From Conchocele bisecta (taxonomy: Eukaryota > Mollusca > Bivalvia > Lucinida > Thyasiridae), in contig CM055266.1 in assembly GCA_029237695.1 (NCBI GenBank), positions 12,107,805-12,171,804 on the forward strand: a stretch of 64,000 nucleotides of DNA, written 5' to 3'. Below the pieces are notes generated by a model that was not told the DNA's origin, searched no databases, and saw nothing but the letters and a program-made list of their open reading frames with translations. Positions 21,191 to 32,480 of this stretch are shown here, piece after piece; the first letter of the stretch is position 1; each line of letters begins with the position of its first letter. Both the position numbers and the translations under genes were made by a program.

Positions 21191-21440
21191 CTGTTAACCC
21201 TTACACCTCTAAGTAACTGGAATTGAGTTTTATATTTTAATTTTGCAACCAATCCAATCGTCACAAAATGATCTTCAAACTAGTACATTTATGAAAAGGG
21301 CGTATTTTCTGTTCTCAAAAATATGAAAATTACTTTTCAATAGTGCAGATCCTGATGAGACGGCTCGTTACGAGCCGGCTCATCTGGATTTGCACTGTTT
21401 GCATAAACCGCTATAGCGGTCTTTCGGGTTCAAAGGCTTA
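21191..21440. mobile_element. Family G MITE, copy 3, TTAA-flanked
   Basis: CTG-TTAA-CCCTTACACC at the left, GGTTCAAAGGC-TTAA-TG at the right; inverted relative to copy 1. GACGGCTCGTTACGAGCCGG is the apex palindrome. Confidence 0.8.
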
Positions 21441-21912
21441 ATGTTGAACGGATTTTCAACTTTTCTAAATATACCTCAGGCTCAGCCGATCACACTGTTT
21501 AATTTCAAGCACAATATTCAAGTATTTTGAAATAAAGAAATAAAAACAAACCTTGACATACGCAGGCGACAGTGTATGTACAGAATGGCCATATTCCTGA
21601 TTTACAGGACACCCTGTGGACCTCCCGTGGTTTTAGTATAATATGTTGATTGTTTCATTTCTGAATGTCATGACCCGGACTATCCATGTGTTGCCGCCAT
21701 AGATCGTCATGGATTCGCAGGAACCCCTTATTCGTAGGCCGAGAATATGTGCCCATCCCACGACACATCGCGGTTAAATTATTCGTGATAAATCGCGGTG
21801 AAGCCGGACGATAGTCGACATAGTGTGGCTGATATTTTAAGATCGGCTAAGACAATGATAAATTACACGGTGGACTTATTCTCGCGGAAGGTTTTCATTT
21901 GTGATAGTCTTG
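21441..21912. other. No gene; dispersed scraps
   Basis: 21,475-21,545 is the inverse of 1,431-1,490. 21,595-21,625 resembles a decayed L end (CAGGACACCCTGTGGACCTC). The rest is unassigned. Confidence 0.35.
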
Positions 21913-22389
21913 TAGGTTAGACTATACCAAATGGCGCGGAATCGCCCAGGGGGTATTCATAAGTAGTCCGGTATAATAAAAAATAGTGCGGGCGTTTTGA
22001 GGTCACAGACAGTTTGCTTGCAAATCTTGATCCATTACTACCCAGTTTCACTTGAGGAACATTTTGGGGTGCTTTTAACAACAGTTTTCAGCATATTTGT
22101 AGCATTTAAAAGAAAACACTGAACCGGTTGGTCACGTGATGTAAATAGAGTTTCCGTGGCCAAAAAATGTAAACAATATTGGGTGATATGACGAGGCTGG
22201 ATTTTTATTTCTTAGGAGTAAGTAAACCTATTGTTTAATTCATGCAGAACCAGTACAGACTGGCTGCAGGTCATATACAAATAGGTCCCACAGCATCCAT
22301 ACGATTAGTGACAGTAGGAGAGACTGTCATTGTTGGCTGGCATTCGGTTAAATTATATAGTAAAACTATTTGGTGTGGTCTAACCTATA
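21913..22389 (-). mobile_element. Family H element, copy 3 (complete ends)
   Basis: TAGGTTAGACTATACCAAATG at one end and TGGTCTAACCTA at the other give a ~10-bp TIR and likely TA target. The interior includes GAGGTCACAGACAG, CAGGTTGGTCACGTGATGTAA-like sequence and GGTCCCACAGCATCCATACG. Confidence 0.75.
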
Positions 22390-23274
22390 AGGTTGACCTA
22401 GGCCCTATGTGAGATATGGTATTTTGTAGAATTTGAAGTTGGAAGTTTATGTTTCTTGTAGCTATGTCTCATTGAACATAATTTAAAGTTACTGCGACAA
22501 GAGTAATCGATCAAACTCCGCGATGCAACAAATTTTGTTCTTTTCGTATCGCAGACGGACACTTATCGCCTTCAAATCTTCTAAAATATTTATTTCTCAG
22601 CTTTATTTGTCAAATATAATATCCCAGTGTATGTAAATTACCTGTAGGTGATTGGGCTTGGAATGTGACAGTAAAAAACACCAAAACAGTCAGTATAGTG
22701 TGTTTTTCAGGGTTTTTTCATTGATATTGGATGCCTGGTGGACAATTAAGAAGTTCGGGAAAGTGGCGCGACATCACGACACTGTTCCAAATTTTTCCAA
22801 AATTAGGCGTAAGTGTATTGTTTTCGCATATCGGTATAGTACCAATACACTAGTACTCAGAAAACATTGTTTTTCCTTTCCTCCTGAGTCATAAAACAAA
22901 TGTCTTGACTGACCGTTCCAAGCCAGTACCCTTTTGTCTGTCGACCATTCCAGAGTGGCATACATGTTGGTATAGTTTGAGTGATGAGTCTTTATATGTA
23001 GAATGGTTAGCTATAACACTACTTAGGGTATGTTATGTGATTGTATGGACTTTTGTGCTTTTAATCCATACCTATATTAACACTAACATTCTCCATATTT
23101 CTGTAGTAGCTCAATTTAAGGCAGAATGTGGACAGTCACATGGTGGAGTTACACAGCTGCTGTGTGACAACCATTTGATATATTTGCTCCAAACTTGGTA
23201 CTGTATCAAGGAATATAACCTAGTTTTGAATAGTGAATATTGTTAACAGATTTGTAGTGAGACTGGTACACTGA
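22390..23274. other. Unique segment between two parallel H copies
   Basis: 885 bp with no partner elsewhere in the window. Frames of 80 codons (22,652-22,894, +) and 113 codons (22,905-23,246, +) have no recognisable domain; the second is rich in hydrophobic residues. Could be captured between two H elements, or simply host DNA. Confidence 0.35.
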
Positions 23275-23742
23275 TAGGTTAGATTATACAAAATGGCGCG
23301 AAATCGCCCAGGGGGTATGCATAAGTAGTCCGGTATAAAACAATAGTGCGGGCGTTTTGAGGTCACAGACACAGTTTGCTTGAAAAGCTTGATCCATTAC
23401 TACACAGTTTCACTTGAGGAACATTTTGGGGTGCTTTTAACACCAGTTTTCAGTATATTTGTAGCATTTAAAAGAAAACACTGAACAGGTTGGTCACGTG
23501 ATGTAAACAGACTTTCCGTGGCCAAAAAATGTAAACAATATTGGGTGATATGACGAGGCTGGATTTTTCTTTCTTAGGAGTAAGTAAACCTATTGTTTAA
23601 TTCATGCAGAACCAGTACAGACTGACTGCGTACAAGTAGGTCCCACAGCATCCATACGAATAGTGTAAGTAGGAGAGACTGGCCTTGTTGGATGGCATTC
23701 GGTTAAAGTATATAGTAAAACTATTTGGTGTGGTCTAACCTG
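23275..23742 (-). mobile_element. Family H element, copy 4 (complete ends)
   Basis: TAGGTTAGATTATACAAAATG to GTGTGGTCTAACCTG. Same orientation as copy 3 and very similar to it. Confidence 0.75.
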
Positions 23743-23815
23743 TAATCGGATTATTGACGGGTTCTTGTTCAACTGTAGAATTTCTAAAGTACGTATGGGA
23801 AACTGTTGGGACAAG

Positions 23816-23890
23816 ATGCCTTTACAACAATCGCTGAAGGTGATCCTTGTGCTGCTGTTGGCTATGGTAGTCAGTTTGATGACGGGGTGA
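23816..23890 (+). CDS. Possible small ORF or first exon with signal-peptide-like helix
   Basis: A 24-codon frame beginning MPLQQSLK continues with a strongly hydrophobic run (VILVLLLAMVV) and ends SLMTG. The stop TGA overlaps a plausible splice donor (GGG|GTGATAAG), so it could be the first exon of a secreted protein. Nothing downstream before the L element confirms this, and a chance hydrophobic frame is quite possible. Confidence 0.15.
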   Translation: MPLQQSLKVILVLLLAMVVSLMTG

Positions 23891-23912
23891 TAAGCATACT
23901 TTAGAGAATTCA

Positions 23913-23979
23913 CAGTGGAACCTCTCTAAACCGGACACCCTGGGAGGTCCCCAGGGTATCCGGATTAGAGAGGTTTCAC
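23913..23979. mobile_element. Family L MITE
   Basis: CAGTGGAACCTCTCTAAACC ... GGACACCCTGGGAGGTCCCC ... TTAGAGAGGTTTCACT: a 67-bp palindrome of two pogo-like ends. Confidence 0.7.
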
Positions 23980-24252
23980 TAAAGTTCCACACTGTGAGCG
24001 ATCCAAGACATGCATGTATGTGATTTTCAAGTATACGTACATTATCATTAGTGATACATTCTATCGAAACTTATCAAAATTGAACCCGTTTATGCTACTG
24101 TACACTGGTCGAAAACGTCGCAGGATACCTTTTCTCAACTAGGAACCTATATGCGAGAGTGTTGCAAGATGCTGCCTGTTTTCGAACGTGATATTTTCTA
24201 ACGTTCAAGTCTGATACATGTACAAGTGAATGGAGTGAATGTTTATATGTTC
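23980..24252. other. No gene seen
   Basis: No repeat partner or coding signal recognised. Confidence 0.3.
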
Positions 24253-24367
24253 ATTTTTCAACCAATCCAATCGTCACAAGATGCTTTTCAGACTAGCCCA
24301 TTAATGAAAAGGGGATGTTTTGGCTCTCAAAAATATGAAAATTACTTGCAAACAGTACAGGTCCTTT
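24253..24367. repeat. Family G fragment
   Basis: CAACCAATCCAATCGTCACA ... CAAAAATATGAAAATTACTT is G interior without either terminus. Confidence 0.55.
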
Positions 24368-24634
24368 TATTATTCGTTTATTCACTCAGGTCACATAGTT
24401 ATGACAACATGAGGACAATACAACATCATGAAATGGCACAATGGCTACTCAAGATAAATGACTATTCAAATGTATAAGTATAACGACCAGCTGAACATGT
24501 AATGGTGACCTTAATTCAAATATCTGAAAATATAAACATTGGTTTGGAAATATATGTTTTATGTGTAATTACGATTTAATATCTTTTGGAGGACAACATT
24601 CTTTGATGGTTTTCTCAAGAACATGTTCGACCCA
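24368..24634. other. No gene seen
   Basis: AT-rich DNA lacking repeat or protein similarity that I can see. Confidence 0.3.
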
Positions 24635-25180
24635 ATAATTCCAGCACAAAAATATTTACACAATTCCCTAACATTTGATTGGTCCGTAGCAAGTCTCTGT
24701 CCATAATTTATATCCCAGTAAACTCCATGCCTAACTACTTTCCGTAACCGTCAGGCGCAGTTAAAATAATTCTTAAAAAAACGGAAAATAAACACATTTT
24801 CTTGATGAATTTATTTCAAATGCTGGAATTATAAGGAATGAATGGCCTTTTTGTGGAATTGATCGGGGATATAAACTTGGAAAAGTCGCAGGAATACTGG
24901 ACGAGGCCTTCCGGCCTTCGTCCAGTATTCCCGCGACTTTTCCAAGTTTATACCCCGATAAATTCCACAAAAAGGCCATTCATTCCTATAATAACCAATA
25001 GGATAAAAATAAACAATTGGCGATAAAAAATTACAATTTTCGAAAAAAAAAAAATATTTAGTTTTTCTCGAAAATTGTATTTTTTTATCGCCAATTGTTT
25101 ATTTTTATCGCCAATTGCGAAAGTGGCTTTTCCAAGTTTATACCCCGATAAATTCCACAAAAATGCCATTCATTCCTATA
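24635..25180 (-). mobile_element. Family I element, copy 3 (long form, inverted)
   Basis: ATAATTCCAGCACAAAAATA tail first, then the main palindrome, then the CAATTGGCGATAAAAA hairpin whose apex here is an A-run, and a final GGCCATTCATTCCTATA arm. Same composite order as copy 1. Confidence 0.78.
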
Positions 25181-25206
25181 GTGGACATCTTACATAAATG
25201 TACATG

Positions 25207-25280
25207 GTTGATTGATCCTAATGAGACGGCTCTTTACTGTTTGCAAACACCGCTATAGCGGGTTTTCTGCTTCAAAAGAT
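25207..25280. repeat. Family G fragment
   Basis: GATCCTAATGAGACGGCTC and TTTGCAAACACCGCTATAGCG match one arm of G. Confidence 0.45.
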
Positions 25281-25403
25281 GCATGTAACAGTAATTTTTA
25301 ATAATAAAGAAACAATGGGGGAAAAAAAGTATTTTTCGCTACCTCATGTATAACGCTTTTAAATAAACAGTTGACGGTACACTTATATTGTTTGTTGTGT
25401 TAA

Positions 25404-25907
25404 AGGTACATGCCCACTCAATAGACACAAACTCTTCTTTATAGGAATTAAATAAGTGTATAATTGTGTCACTATTTCACCAGTTCTAAACATTACGAGC
25501 GGCCGCTATACAGATATAATCATTTAGTAATATTTATTTTATTGCAAGTGACGCGCGTTGGTATCAGGATATTTTCACATGCAAATGAGGCATGGTATTT
25601 TTTAATTATTTATGCTAATTAAATGCGTCACATGAACAAATAATATTTTCGACAGATTATAAAGTATGATAATTGCACATCGAAAAATAAATACAGAGTA
25701 TAAATAGCAATGTCCGTTAACATGTTAAGGAAACACGGTTATCGCCCCTGATATCAGTGTGGAAAGTTATTGTCTGATATAAAATGTATAATAATGCCAA
25801 TAAATACGTGTGGTAATGTTTAATGAATGTTTATTTTGCCAGAATATGTCTCAGATGATGTCTCTGATATAAAGAACATGTTGTGCCTACTGAGTGGGTA
25901 TGTACCT
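25404..25907 (-). mobile_element. Family F MITE, copy 2, TTAA-flanked
   Basis: TTAA-AGGTACATGCCCACTCAATA to CTACTGAGTGGGTATGTACCT-TTAA, with TTAA at 25,400-25,403 and 25,908-25,911. Nearly full length (~504 bp) and inverted relative to copy 1. Confidence 0.82.
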
Positions 25908-26395
25908 TTAATATATTGTGAACTTTTAAATTTCTGGTAAGTGTTGAAATTCAATAATGTACTGGAAATGTTATTTTAATATAAATATTTATTACCACAA
26001 GGAATATCTAATGCAATCTGACACACTGACGTAGAACAGTCTCAGATTGTGTCTTTAGATACTGCAAATGTGTGTTTTCGTTTCATGTACTGCACATTAT
26101 ACAGGGTGGCCCAAAATAACTTGTTATAACTCTTATATCTCCATATAGAATACAATGTAGTTCAATCTTCACAAATTTTGATATACATATTGGTTACTAC
26201 ATTTAGCATTATAATTGTATTTGGCTTTATCGAAGCCACACGCATACCATTGCCATGGCAATTTTGACGTCACTGGGTCGAAATCGAAAGAAATATGTGT
26301 ACGGTACGCTATAAAACGCTGTAAAATGGTACTAAACCACTTTCAGATTGCAAACTTGCATTCACTGCATTAAATCCATCATTGGGTATTACAAT

Positions 26396-26713
26396 CAGAG
26401 CTCCAGATAAGGGGCGTATTTGCGTAAATACCCAATCAAAATTGCCAAAAACCCAATTGAAATCAGAAGTAGTGAGTATCAAAAAGCAATGAAAAATTTG
26501 TGGTATCTTTATCATGCTACAGAAAACAATAAACATACCACAAATATAGCATATTTTCTTATTTTTCCATCAAACTATTCAATAAGTGCGGTCTGCTGAT
26601 GTGTAAACAGTTGTGTGATTCTATTTTACACAATTCAAATTTTGAAATACCCAATTGCTTCAGAAATGATGGAGTGACAATACTCAATTACTAATTCCTT
26701 ATCTGGAGCCCTG
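26396..26713. mobile_element. hAT-like MITE with 8-bp target duplication
   Basis: TIRs CAGAGCTCCAGATAAGG and CCTTATCTGGAGCCCTG bracket 318 bp. Flanking octamers ATTACAAT (26,388-26,395) and GTTACAAT (26,714-26,721) agree at seven of eight positions. CAG-ended TIRs plus an 8-bp duplication are diagnostic of hAT. The interior repeats AAATACCCAATC-type motifs; no ORF. Confidence 0.82.
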
Positions 26714-27037
26714 GTTACAATACAGGTAAAGAATACATTCACTGCGTATATTAAGTATTATATTGTAACGTCCCTATGTCGTATCCGTCTTCAGCAATAC
26801 GGTATACACCAGATATTTCCTGTTCAAGCAGGGGAATGGTAGCGGGCCCTCGTTAATCGGGGTAGGGAAATTGAACGACTATAGCTACTTGGCAATGAAA
26901 GAACGACAGTGGCGAATTCAGTATTAATACCTGATATTTTGATAACACATAAAACACAATATTACGCAACACGTACAACTATATGAGGGTGACAAGCACG
27001 GAACTAGACGGGAATCGCGGGGCTATCATACATTTTG

Positions 27038-27885
27038 CTACTGAGTGGGGGAGTCACACAGCGGGAATCACGAAGTTTGGGTTGGGACTAATGCTGGGTG
27101 GGGGAGTCACACAGCGGGAATCACGAAGCTGGGGTTGGGACTAATGCTGGGTGGGGGAGTCACACAGCGGGAATCACGACACTGGGGTTGGGACTAACGT
27201 TGGGTGGGGGAGTCGCACAGCGGGACTCAGGAAGCTTGGATGGGTACTAATTATGCTGGGAGGGGGACGCACACAGCGGGAATCACGAATATGGGATTGG
27301 GTATAATGCTGGGTGGGGGAGTCACACAGCGGGAATCACGAATATGGGATTGTGTATAATGCTGGGTGGGGGAGTCACACAGCGGGAATCACGAATATGG
27401 GATTGGGTATAATGCTGGGTGGGGGAGTCACACAGCGGGAATCAGGAAGCTAGGATGGGGAACAATTATGCTGGGTGGGGGACGCACACAGCGGGAATCA
27501 CGAAGCTATGGTGGGGAATCACATAACAGGAGGACACGAAGCAGGGTCGGGAATCGCACAGCAGGGGTTGAAATGGAGGGGGTACGAAGCTATGGTGGGG
27601 AGTCACACATCTGGGGGTCAGGAAGCTGGGTGGGGACTAATGTTGGTTGGGGAGTCACACAGCAGCTGGGTGGGGAATTACACAGCAGGTGGGGGGGGGA
27701 GTCACACAGCCGGGGGTCACGAAGCAGGGGTGGGAATCATGACACATAGCTGAATGGGGGGGCGGGGGGCACACAACAGCTAGGACGCATGAAAGTGGAA
27801 TGTGGAGCACCTAACAGGGGTGGGAGGGGGGCACGAGGTTAGGGTGGGGCGTCATACAGCAGGGGGGGTCATGAAGCTCAAATTG
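27038..27885 (+). repeat. G-rich ~54-bp minisatellite
   Basis: Units like GTGGGGGAGTCACACAGCGG + GAATCACGAA + TATGGGATTGG... repeat about 15 times, best conserved from 27,305 to 27,470 and decaying rightward into AGCAGGTGGGGGGG variants. The 127-codon open frame through it (27,366-27,749) reflects the repeat, not a gene. G-runs could form quadruplexes. Confidence 0.85.
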
Positions 27886-28516
27886 GGAATCGTATCGCAT
27901 TGGGGTAAAAGTGGGTGGGGTAATGGGATATTGGTATTATTATGGTTCCAGCCAATATTAACAATCAATAATGCCAGAATGACGTTAAAATCATCACATC
28001 TCACGACTAACGGACCATTTGGTAACATCGTCGGTGAGTAATGTTTAAGTGGGAGGATATTTGGGCCTTGGGAGTTCTGAGACGCGAGTTGCTTCTCGAG
28101 TTGCGTCGCTCGGGACAAAGTCGCCAACTGACAGATTTCACTCCTATTTATAGGTTTTGTCAAGCCGAGTTGGACAAGTTCCGTGACTTACGGAACTTGT
28201 TCCACCTCCCGCATAGTGATTGGCTGGATTGTGAGGACGGACAGTTCCGATTAGATACGAGCCAAAACAAGCACAGCCAGTAAACATGGCGGCTGCATTT
28301 AACACACACCGGAAATGCCAACAAACTATTGTGAATTATAACGAACTAAACAAGTTTCCTGGTGTGTGAAGACGACAGTCATAAACTATTGACAAATGTG
28401 AACATTCAGGCATGCATCTGAGATCGTGGTAAGTTGTGTGCACAAAATGACAGACGTGTTTTGTTGTCCAAAATGTGTGACAAATTCGAAGAGAGAAATA
28501 CGCAATTCACATGCGT
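27886..28516. other. Unique segment with small hairpins
   Basis: ACAAGTTCCGTGACTTACGG/AACTTGT near 28,173-28,203 is a perfect 11-bp stem; GCGAGTTGCTTCTCGAGTTGC precedes it. No gene recognised. Confidence 0.4.
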
Positions 28517-28991
28517 GTATAGCGATATGGCAGTAGATTTGTGTCTATGTTCGATCGGCATATTTTCATTTGATTATCGCATAATTATATTCAATAATCA
28601 AATGAATATTGATGATTATCGAACGTAAATGCTATTGTTATTTTATGGTTGCATATATGTTCAATAATTAAATACATTATTGTAATTTCACAATAAACGG
28701 TTTATGTGTATGTTCAATAAATCAAACGTAAATATAAATTCGTTCAAACATATATTTACCCAATTGAATATAAATATGCACTGTCTGCAGATAACAGTTC
28801 TGCTATTTATTCGATAAATCGAACATAAAATAAACTGATATATTTACCTAATCAAACATAAATATAGTTTGTTTAAACAATTATGTGTGCTACATTGAAC
28901 ACACATAGTGCACTGCTGTATTGGTTTGATTATGTTTATTTTCAGTTAACTCAATCGAACGTATATATGTGATGTCAATTGTTTTGTTAAA

Positions 28992-29305
28992 CATATTGGT
29001 TCGATAAATTATACATATTGGTTCGATAAATGATACATATATTGGTTCGATAAATGATGCATATTGGTTCGATAAATAATACATACATATATTGGTTCGA
29101 TAAACGTTATATATTGGTTCGATAAATATACATATATTGGTTCGATAAATCGTACATATTGGTTCGATAAATTAGACATATTGGTTCGATAAGTGGTACA
29201 TATATTGGTTCGATAAATGATACATACGTATATTGGTTCGATAAATGGTACATATATTGGTTCGATAAATGATACATATATTGGTTCGATAAATGATGCA
29301 TATTC
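28992..29305. repeat. ~20-24-bp satellite array, left arm
   Basis: Units of CATATTGGTTCGATAAATGATA, alternating 20-26 bp by an extra AT or ACGT step, about 14 copies. The mirror array is at 31,262-31,560. Confidence 0.8.
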
Positions 29306-29306
29306 A

Positions 29307-31258
29307 GGGGCGGATCCAGGATTTTGGTTTAGGGTGTGTGTGAGTTGAGGTCCACGATTTTGACCGAAATGCTTCGAGGGTCAGGGGGCATGGTTCCCCC
29401 TCCCTCCCCCCCCCCCGGGAGATTTTTTGAACGTAGATGCCCGCAGGTGCAATCTGGCATATGTCTGAGACTATAGTGCTGAATATGACAACACAGGAGA
29501 AGTAAGAAAAAGAGAAACGAAATTTGACCATTTTCATTTTAAATTTGCATACCCAAGCATTACGCAAACATAATATTATTATATAGTTGCTCCACACCTT
29601 TCCAGCATCAAAAGCGTTCCGTTTTTACACCGTGACTATTAACTAATTTCTTACTACTGTGCATTGAGTGATGCGCGTCACGCCTGTCCGTACACGGGGA
29701 AATAAGCATATTGCCTCAAACTATTATGCTACGCGCAAGCTGAGCATCATCTCGGTGGTTAAACGGGGCACTGTGGAATATGCTACCCGCGGGCTGAGCA
29801 TCAGCTCCCCACTGTTCTAGTGACATGAATTGTCGGTCTACGGGTTGGTTAAACGGGGCACAGTGGAATATGCATGCTACCGCGGGCTGAGCATCATCTC
29901 CCCACTGTGCTAGCGACATGAATTTTCGGTCTACGGGTGGTTAAACGGGGCACGGTGTGATATGCTTCCCGCGGGCTGAGCATCACTCCCCACTGTGCTA
30001 GCGACATGAATTGTCGGTCTACGGGTGGTTAAACGGGACACGGTGTGATATGCTTCCAGCGGACTGAGCATCATCTCCCCACTGTTCTAGCGACATGAAT
30101 TGTCGGTCTACGGGTGGTTAATCGGGACACGGTGTGATATGCTTCCCGCGGGCTGAGCATCATCTCCCCACTGTGCTAGCGACATGAAATTGTCGGTCTA
30201 CGGGTGGTTAAACGGGACACGGTGTGATATGCTTCCCGCGGACTGAGCATCATCTCCCCACTGTTCAAGCGACATGAATTGTCGGTCTACGTGTGGTTAA
30301 ACGGGACACCCAGTGATATGCTTCCCGCAGGCTGAGCATCATCTCCCCACTGTGCTAGCGACATGAATTGTCGGTCTACGGGTGGTTAAACGGGGCACGA
30401 TGTGATATGCTTCCCGCGGGCTGAGCATCATCTTCCCACTGTTGTAGCGACATGAATTGTCGGTCTACGGGTGGTTAAACGGGGCACAGTGGAATATGCA
30501 TGCTACCCGCGGGCTGAGCATCATCTCCCCACTGTTCTAGCGACATGAATTGTCGGTCTACGGGTGGTTAAATGGGGCACGGTGTGATATGCTTCCCGCG
30601 GGCTGAGCATCATCTCCCCACTGTTCTAGCGACATGAATTGTCGGTCTACGGGTGGTTAAATGGGGCACGGTGTGATATGCTTCCCGCGGGCTGAGCATC
30701 ATCTCCCACTGTTCTAGCGACATGAATTGTCGGTCTACGGGTGGTTTCCACAGTGCCCCGTTTAACCACCCGTAGACCGATAATTCATGTCGCTAGCACA
30801 GTGGGGAGATGATGCTCAGCCCGCGCGTAGCATAATAGTTTGAGACAATATGCTTATTTTCCCGTGTACGGACAGTGACGCGCCTCACTCAATGCACAGT
30901 AGTAAGATATTAGTTAATAGTCACGGTGTAAAAACGGACGCTTTTGATGCTGGAAAGGTGTGGAGCAACTATATAATAATATTATGTTTGCGTAATGCGT
31001 GGGTATGCAAATTTAAAATGAAAATGGTCAAAAAATTTCGTTTCTCTTTTGCTTACTTCTCCTGTGTTGTCATATTCAGCACTATAGTCTCAGACATATG
31101 CCAGATTGCACCTGCGGGCATCCAATTTCCAAAAATCTCCCGGAGGGGGGGTGGGGGGGGGGTGGGGGACCATGCCCCCGAACCCTCGAAGCATTTCGGT
31201 CAAAATCGTGGACCTCAACTCACACACACCCTAAACCAAAATCCTGGATCCGCCCCTG
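29307..31258. mobile_element. CAGGGGCGGATCC-ended inner element
   Basis: CAGGGGCGGATCCAGGATTT at the left and AAATCCTGGATCCGCCCCTG at the right are exact inverted ends within the palindrome. CAGGGGCGGAYCC-type termini are frequent in hAT-like elements. The flanks are themselves inverted (ATGCATATT / AATATGCAT), so no target duplication can be shown, and the ends may simply be part of the arms. Confidence 0.5.
29740..30746 (+). repeat. ~89-bp minisatellite in palindrome loop
   Basis: About eleven units containing GACATGAATTGTCGGTCTAC, GGGTGGTTAAACGGGGCACG and GGGCTGAGCATCATCTCCCC. Units are highly similar, with 1-3 changes each. A last unit is present in inverse at ~30,748-30,822, where it joins the right palindrome arm. 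Confidence 0.87.
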
Positions 31259-31261
31259 AAT

Positions 31262-31560
31262 ATGCATCATTTATCGAACCAATATATGTATCATTTATCG
31301 AACCAATATATGTATCATTTATCGAACCAATATATAACGTTTATCGAACCAATATATGTATGTATCATTTATCGAACCAATATGCAACGTTTATCGAACC
31401 AATATATGTATGTATCATTTATCGAACCAATATGCATCATTTATCGAACCAATATATGTATCATTTATCGAACCAATATGTATGTATCATTTATCGAACC
31501 TATATGTATGTATCATTAATCGAACCAATATGTATAATTTATCGAACCAATATGTTTAAC
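31262..31560. repeat. ~20-24-bp satellite array, right arm
   Basis: TATCATTTATCGAACCAATA units, the inverse of the 28.99-29.30-kb array. The long open frame 30,850-31,656 is generated by this period (residues cycle as HLSNQYMY) and is not taken as a gene. Confidence 0.8.
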
Positions 31561-32028
31561 AAAACAATTGACATCACATATATACGTTCGATTGAGTTAA
31601 CTGAAAATAAACATAATCGAACCAATACAGCAGTGCACTATGTGTGTTCAATGTAGCACACATAATTGTTTAAACAAACTATATTTATGTTTGATTAGGT
31701 AAATATATCAGTTTATTTTATGTTCGATTTATCGAATAAATAGCAGAACTGTTATCTGCAGACAGTGCATATTTATATTCAATTGGGTAAATATATGTTT
31801 GAACGAATTTATATTTACGTTTGATTTATTGAACATACAAATAAACCGTTTATTGTGAAATTACAATAATTTATTTAATTATTGAACATATATGCAACCA
31901 TAAAATAACAATAGTATTTACGTTCGATAATCATCAATATTCATTTGATTATTGAATATAATTATGCGATAATCAAATGAAAATATGCCGATCGAACATA
32001 GACACAAATCTACTGCCATATAGCGATG

Positions 32029-32480
32029 CTTCGCTGGCTGGGTCGCTTCAATATACTGTAGGTTTGCCTTGAATTTGCTACATATACACATGGTTGACCT
32101 GCGCGTGTAGGATGTTCGCTGGTGACATTTATCAACGTATCTGTGTACTATTTGCTATTAATGGCATCGTACATGTAAGTAACACTAATTTGGTCATTAA
32201 CTCTGTCCAGTATATCATGTATTTCACTCTTTCAATGAATCTAATGGATATGGCACTGTTTTTCAACTGTTCACAACGTTTTCATCAATGGTAATTCCGG
32301 AGTATGACCTAGTGACGTCACAATCATAATGACGTCAACATGCATGCACGAGCAGAGCAGTAGGCATATATATCATTCAAATAGAACATACATTACATAA
32401 TATGAAAAACAAAATTTATTAATATTCGAATAGTATGTCGACAGACAAAAAGTGTTCAAGTTTGTTTGGGCCACCCTGTA
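32029..32480. other. Right flank inside the TACAGGGTG ends; no gene
   Basis: Contains CTAGTGACGTCAC and GACGTCAACATGCATGCACG. A 66-codon frame has no domain. Confidence 0.35.

Larger units (their letters stand above)
28517..32028. repeat. Large palindrome, ~1.2-kb arms
   Basis: The left arm (28,517-29,752) begins TAGCGATATGGCAGTAGATT; the right arm (30,806-32,028) ends AATCTACTGCCATATAGCGA. The arms match through many blocks, e.g. GCACTGTCTGCAGATAACAG / CTGTTATCTGCAGACAGTGC and CCGTACACGGGGAAATAAGC / GCTTATTTTCCCGTGTACGG. They differ by scattered substitutions and small indels. The ~1.05-kb loop is a minisatellite. Confidence 0.85.

Noticed and set aside
27366..27749. 127-codon Gly/Ser-rich frame
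   Set aside because: Generated by the G-rich ~54-bp minisatellite; length is explained by the lack of stops in the unit.
28992..29305. CRISPR-like regular short repeats
   Set aside because: Direct tandem units with no unique spacers, in eukaryotic DNA with a mirror copy. It is a satellite.
30850..31656. 268-codon open frame
   Set aside because: It passes through the mirrored ~20-24-bp array, and its residues simply cycle with the repeat. The same happens in the opposite arm. Not treated as a gene.
28517..32028. Palindrome as sequencing artefact
   Set aside because: Considered seriously. The arms differ by several substitutions and indels and the loop is a long separate array, so a simple fold-back read artefact is unlikely, though long-read support was not available to me.
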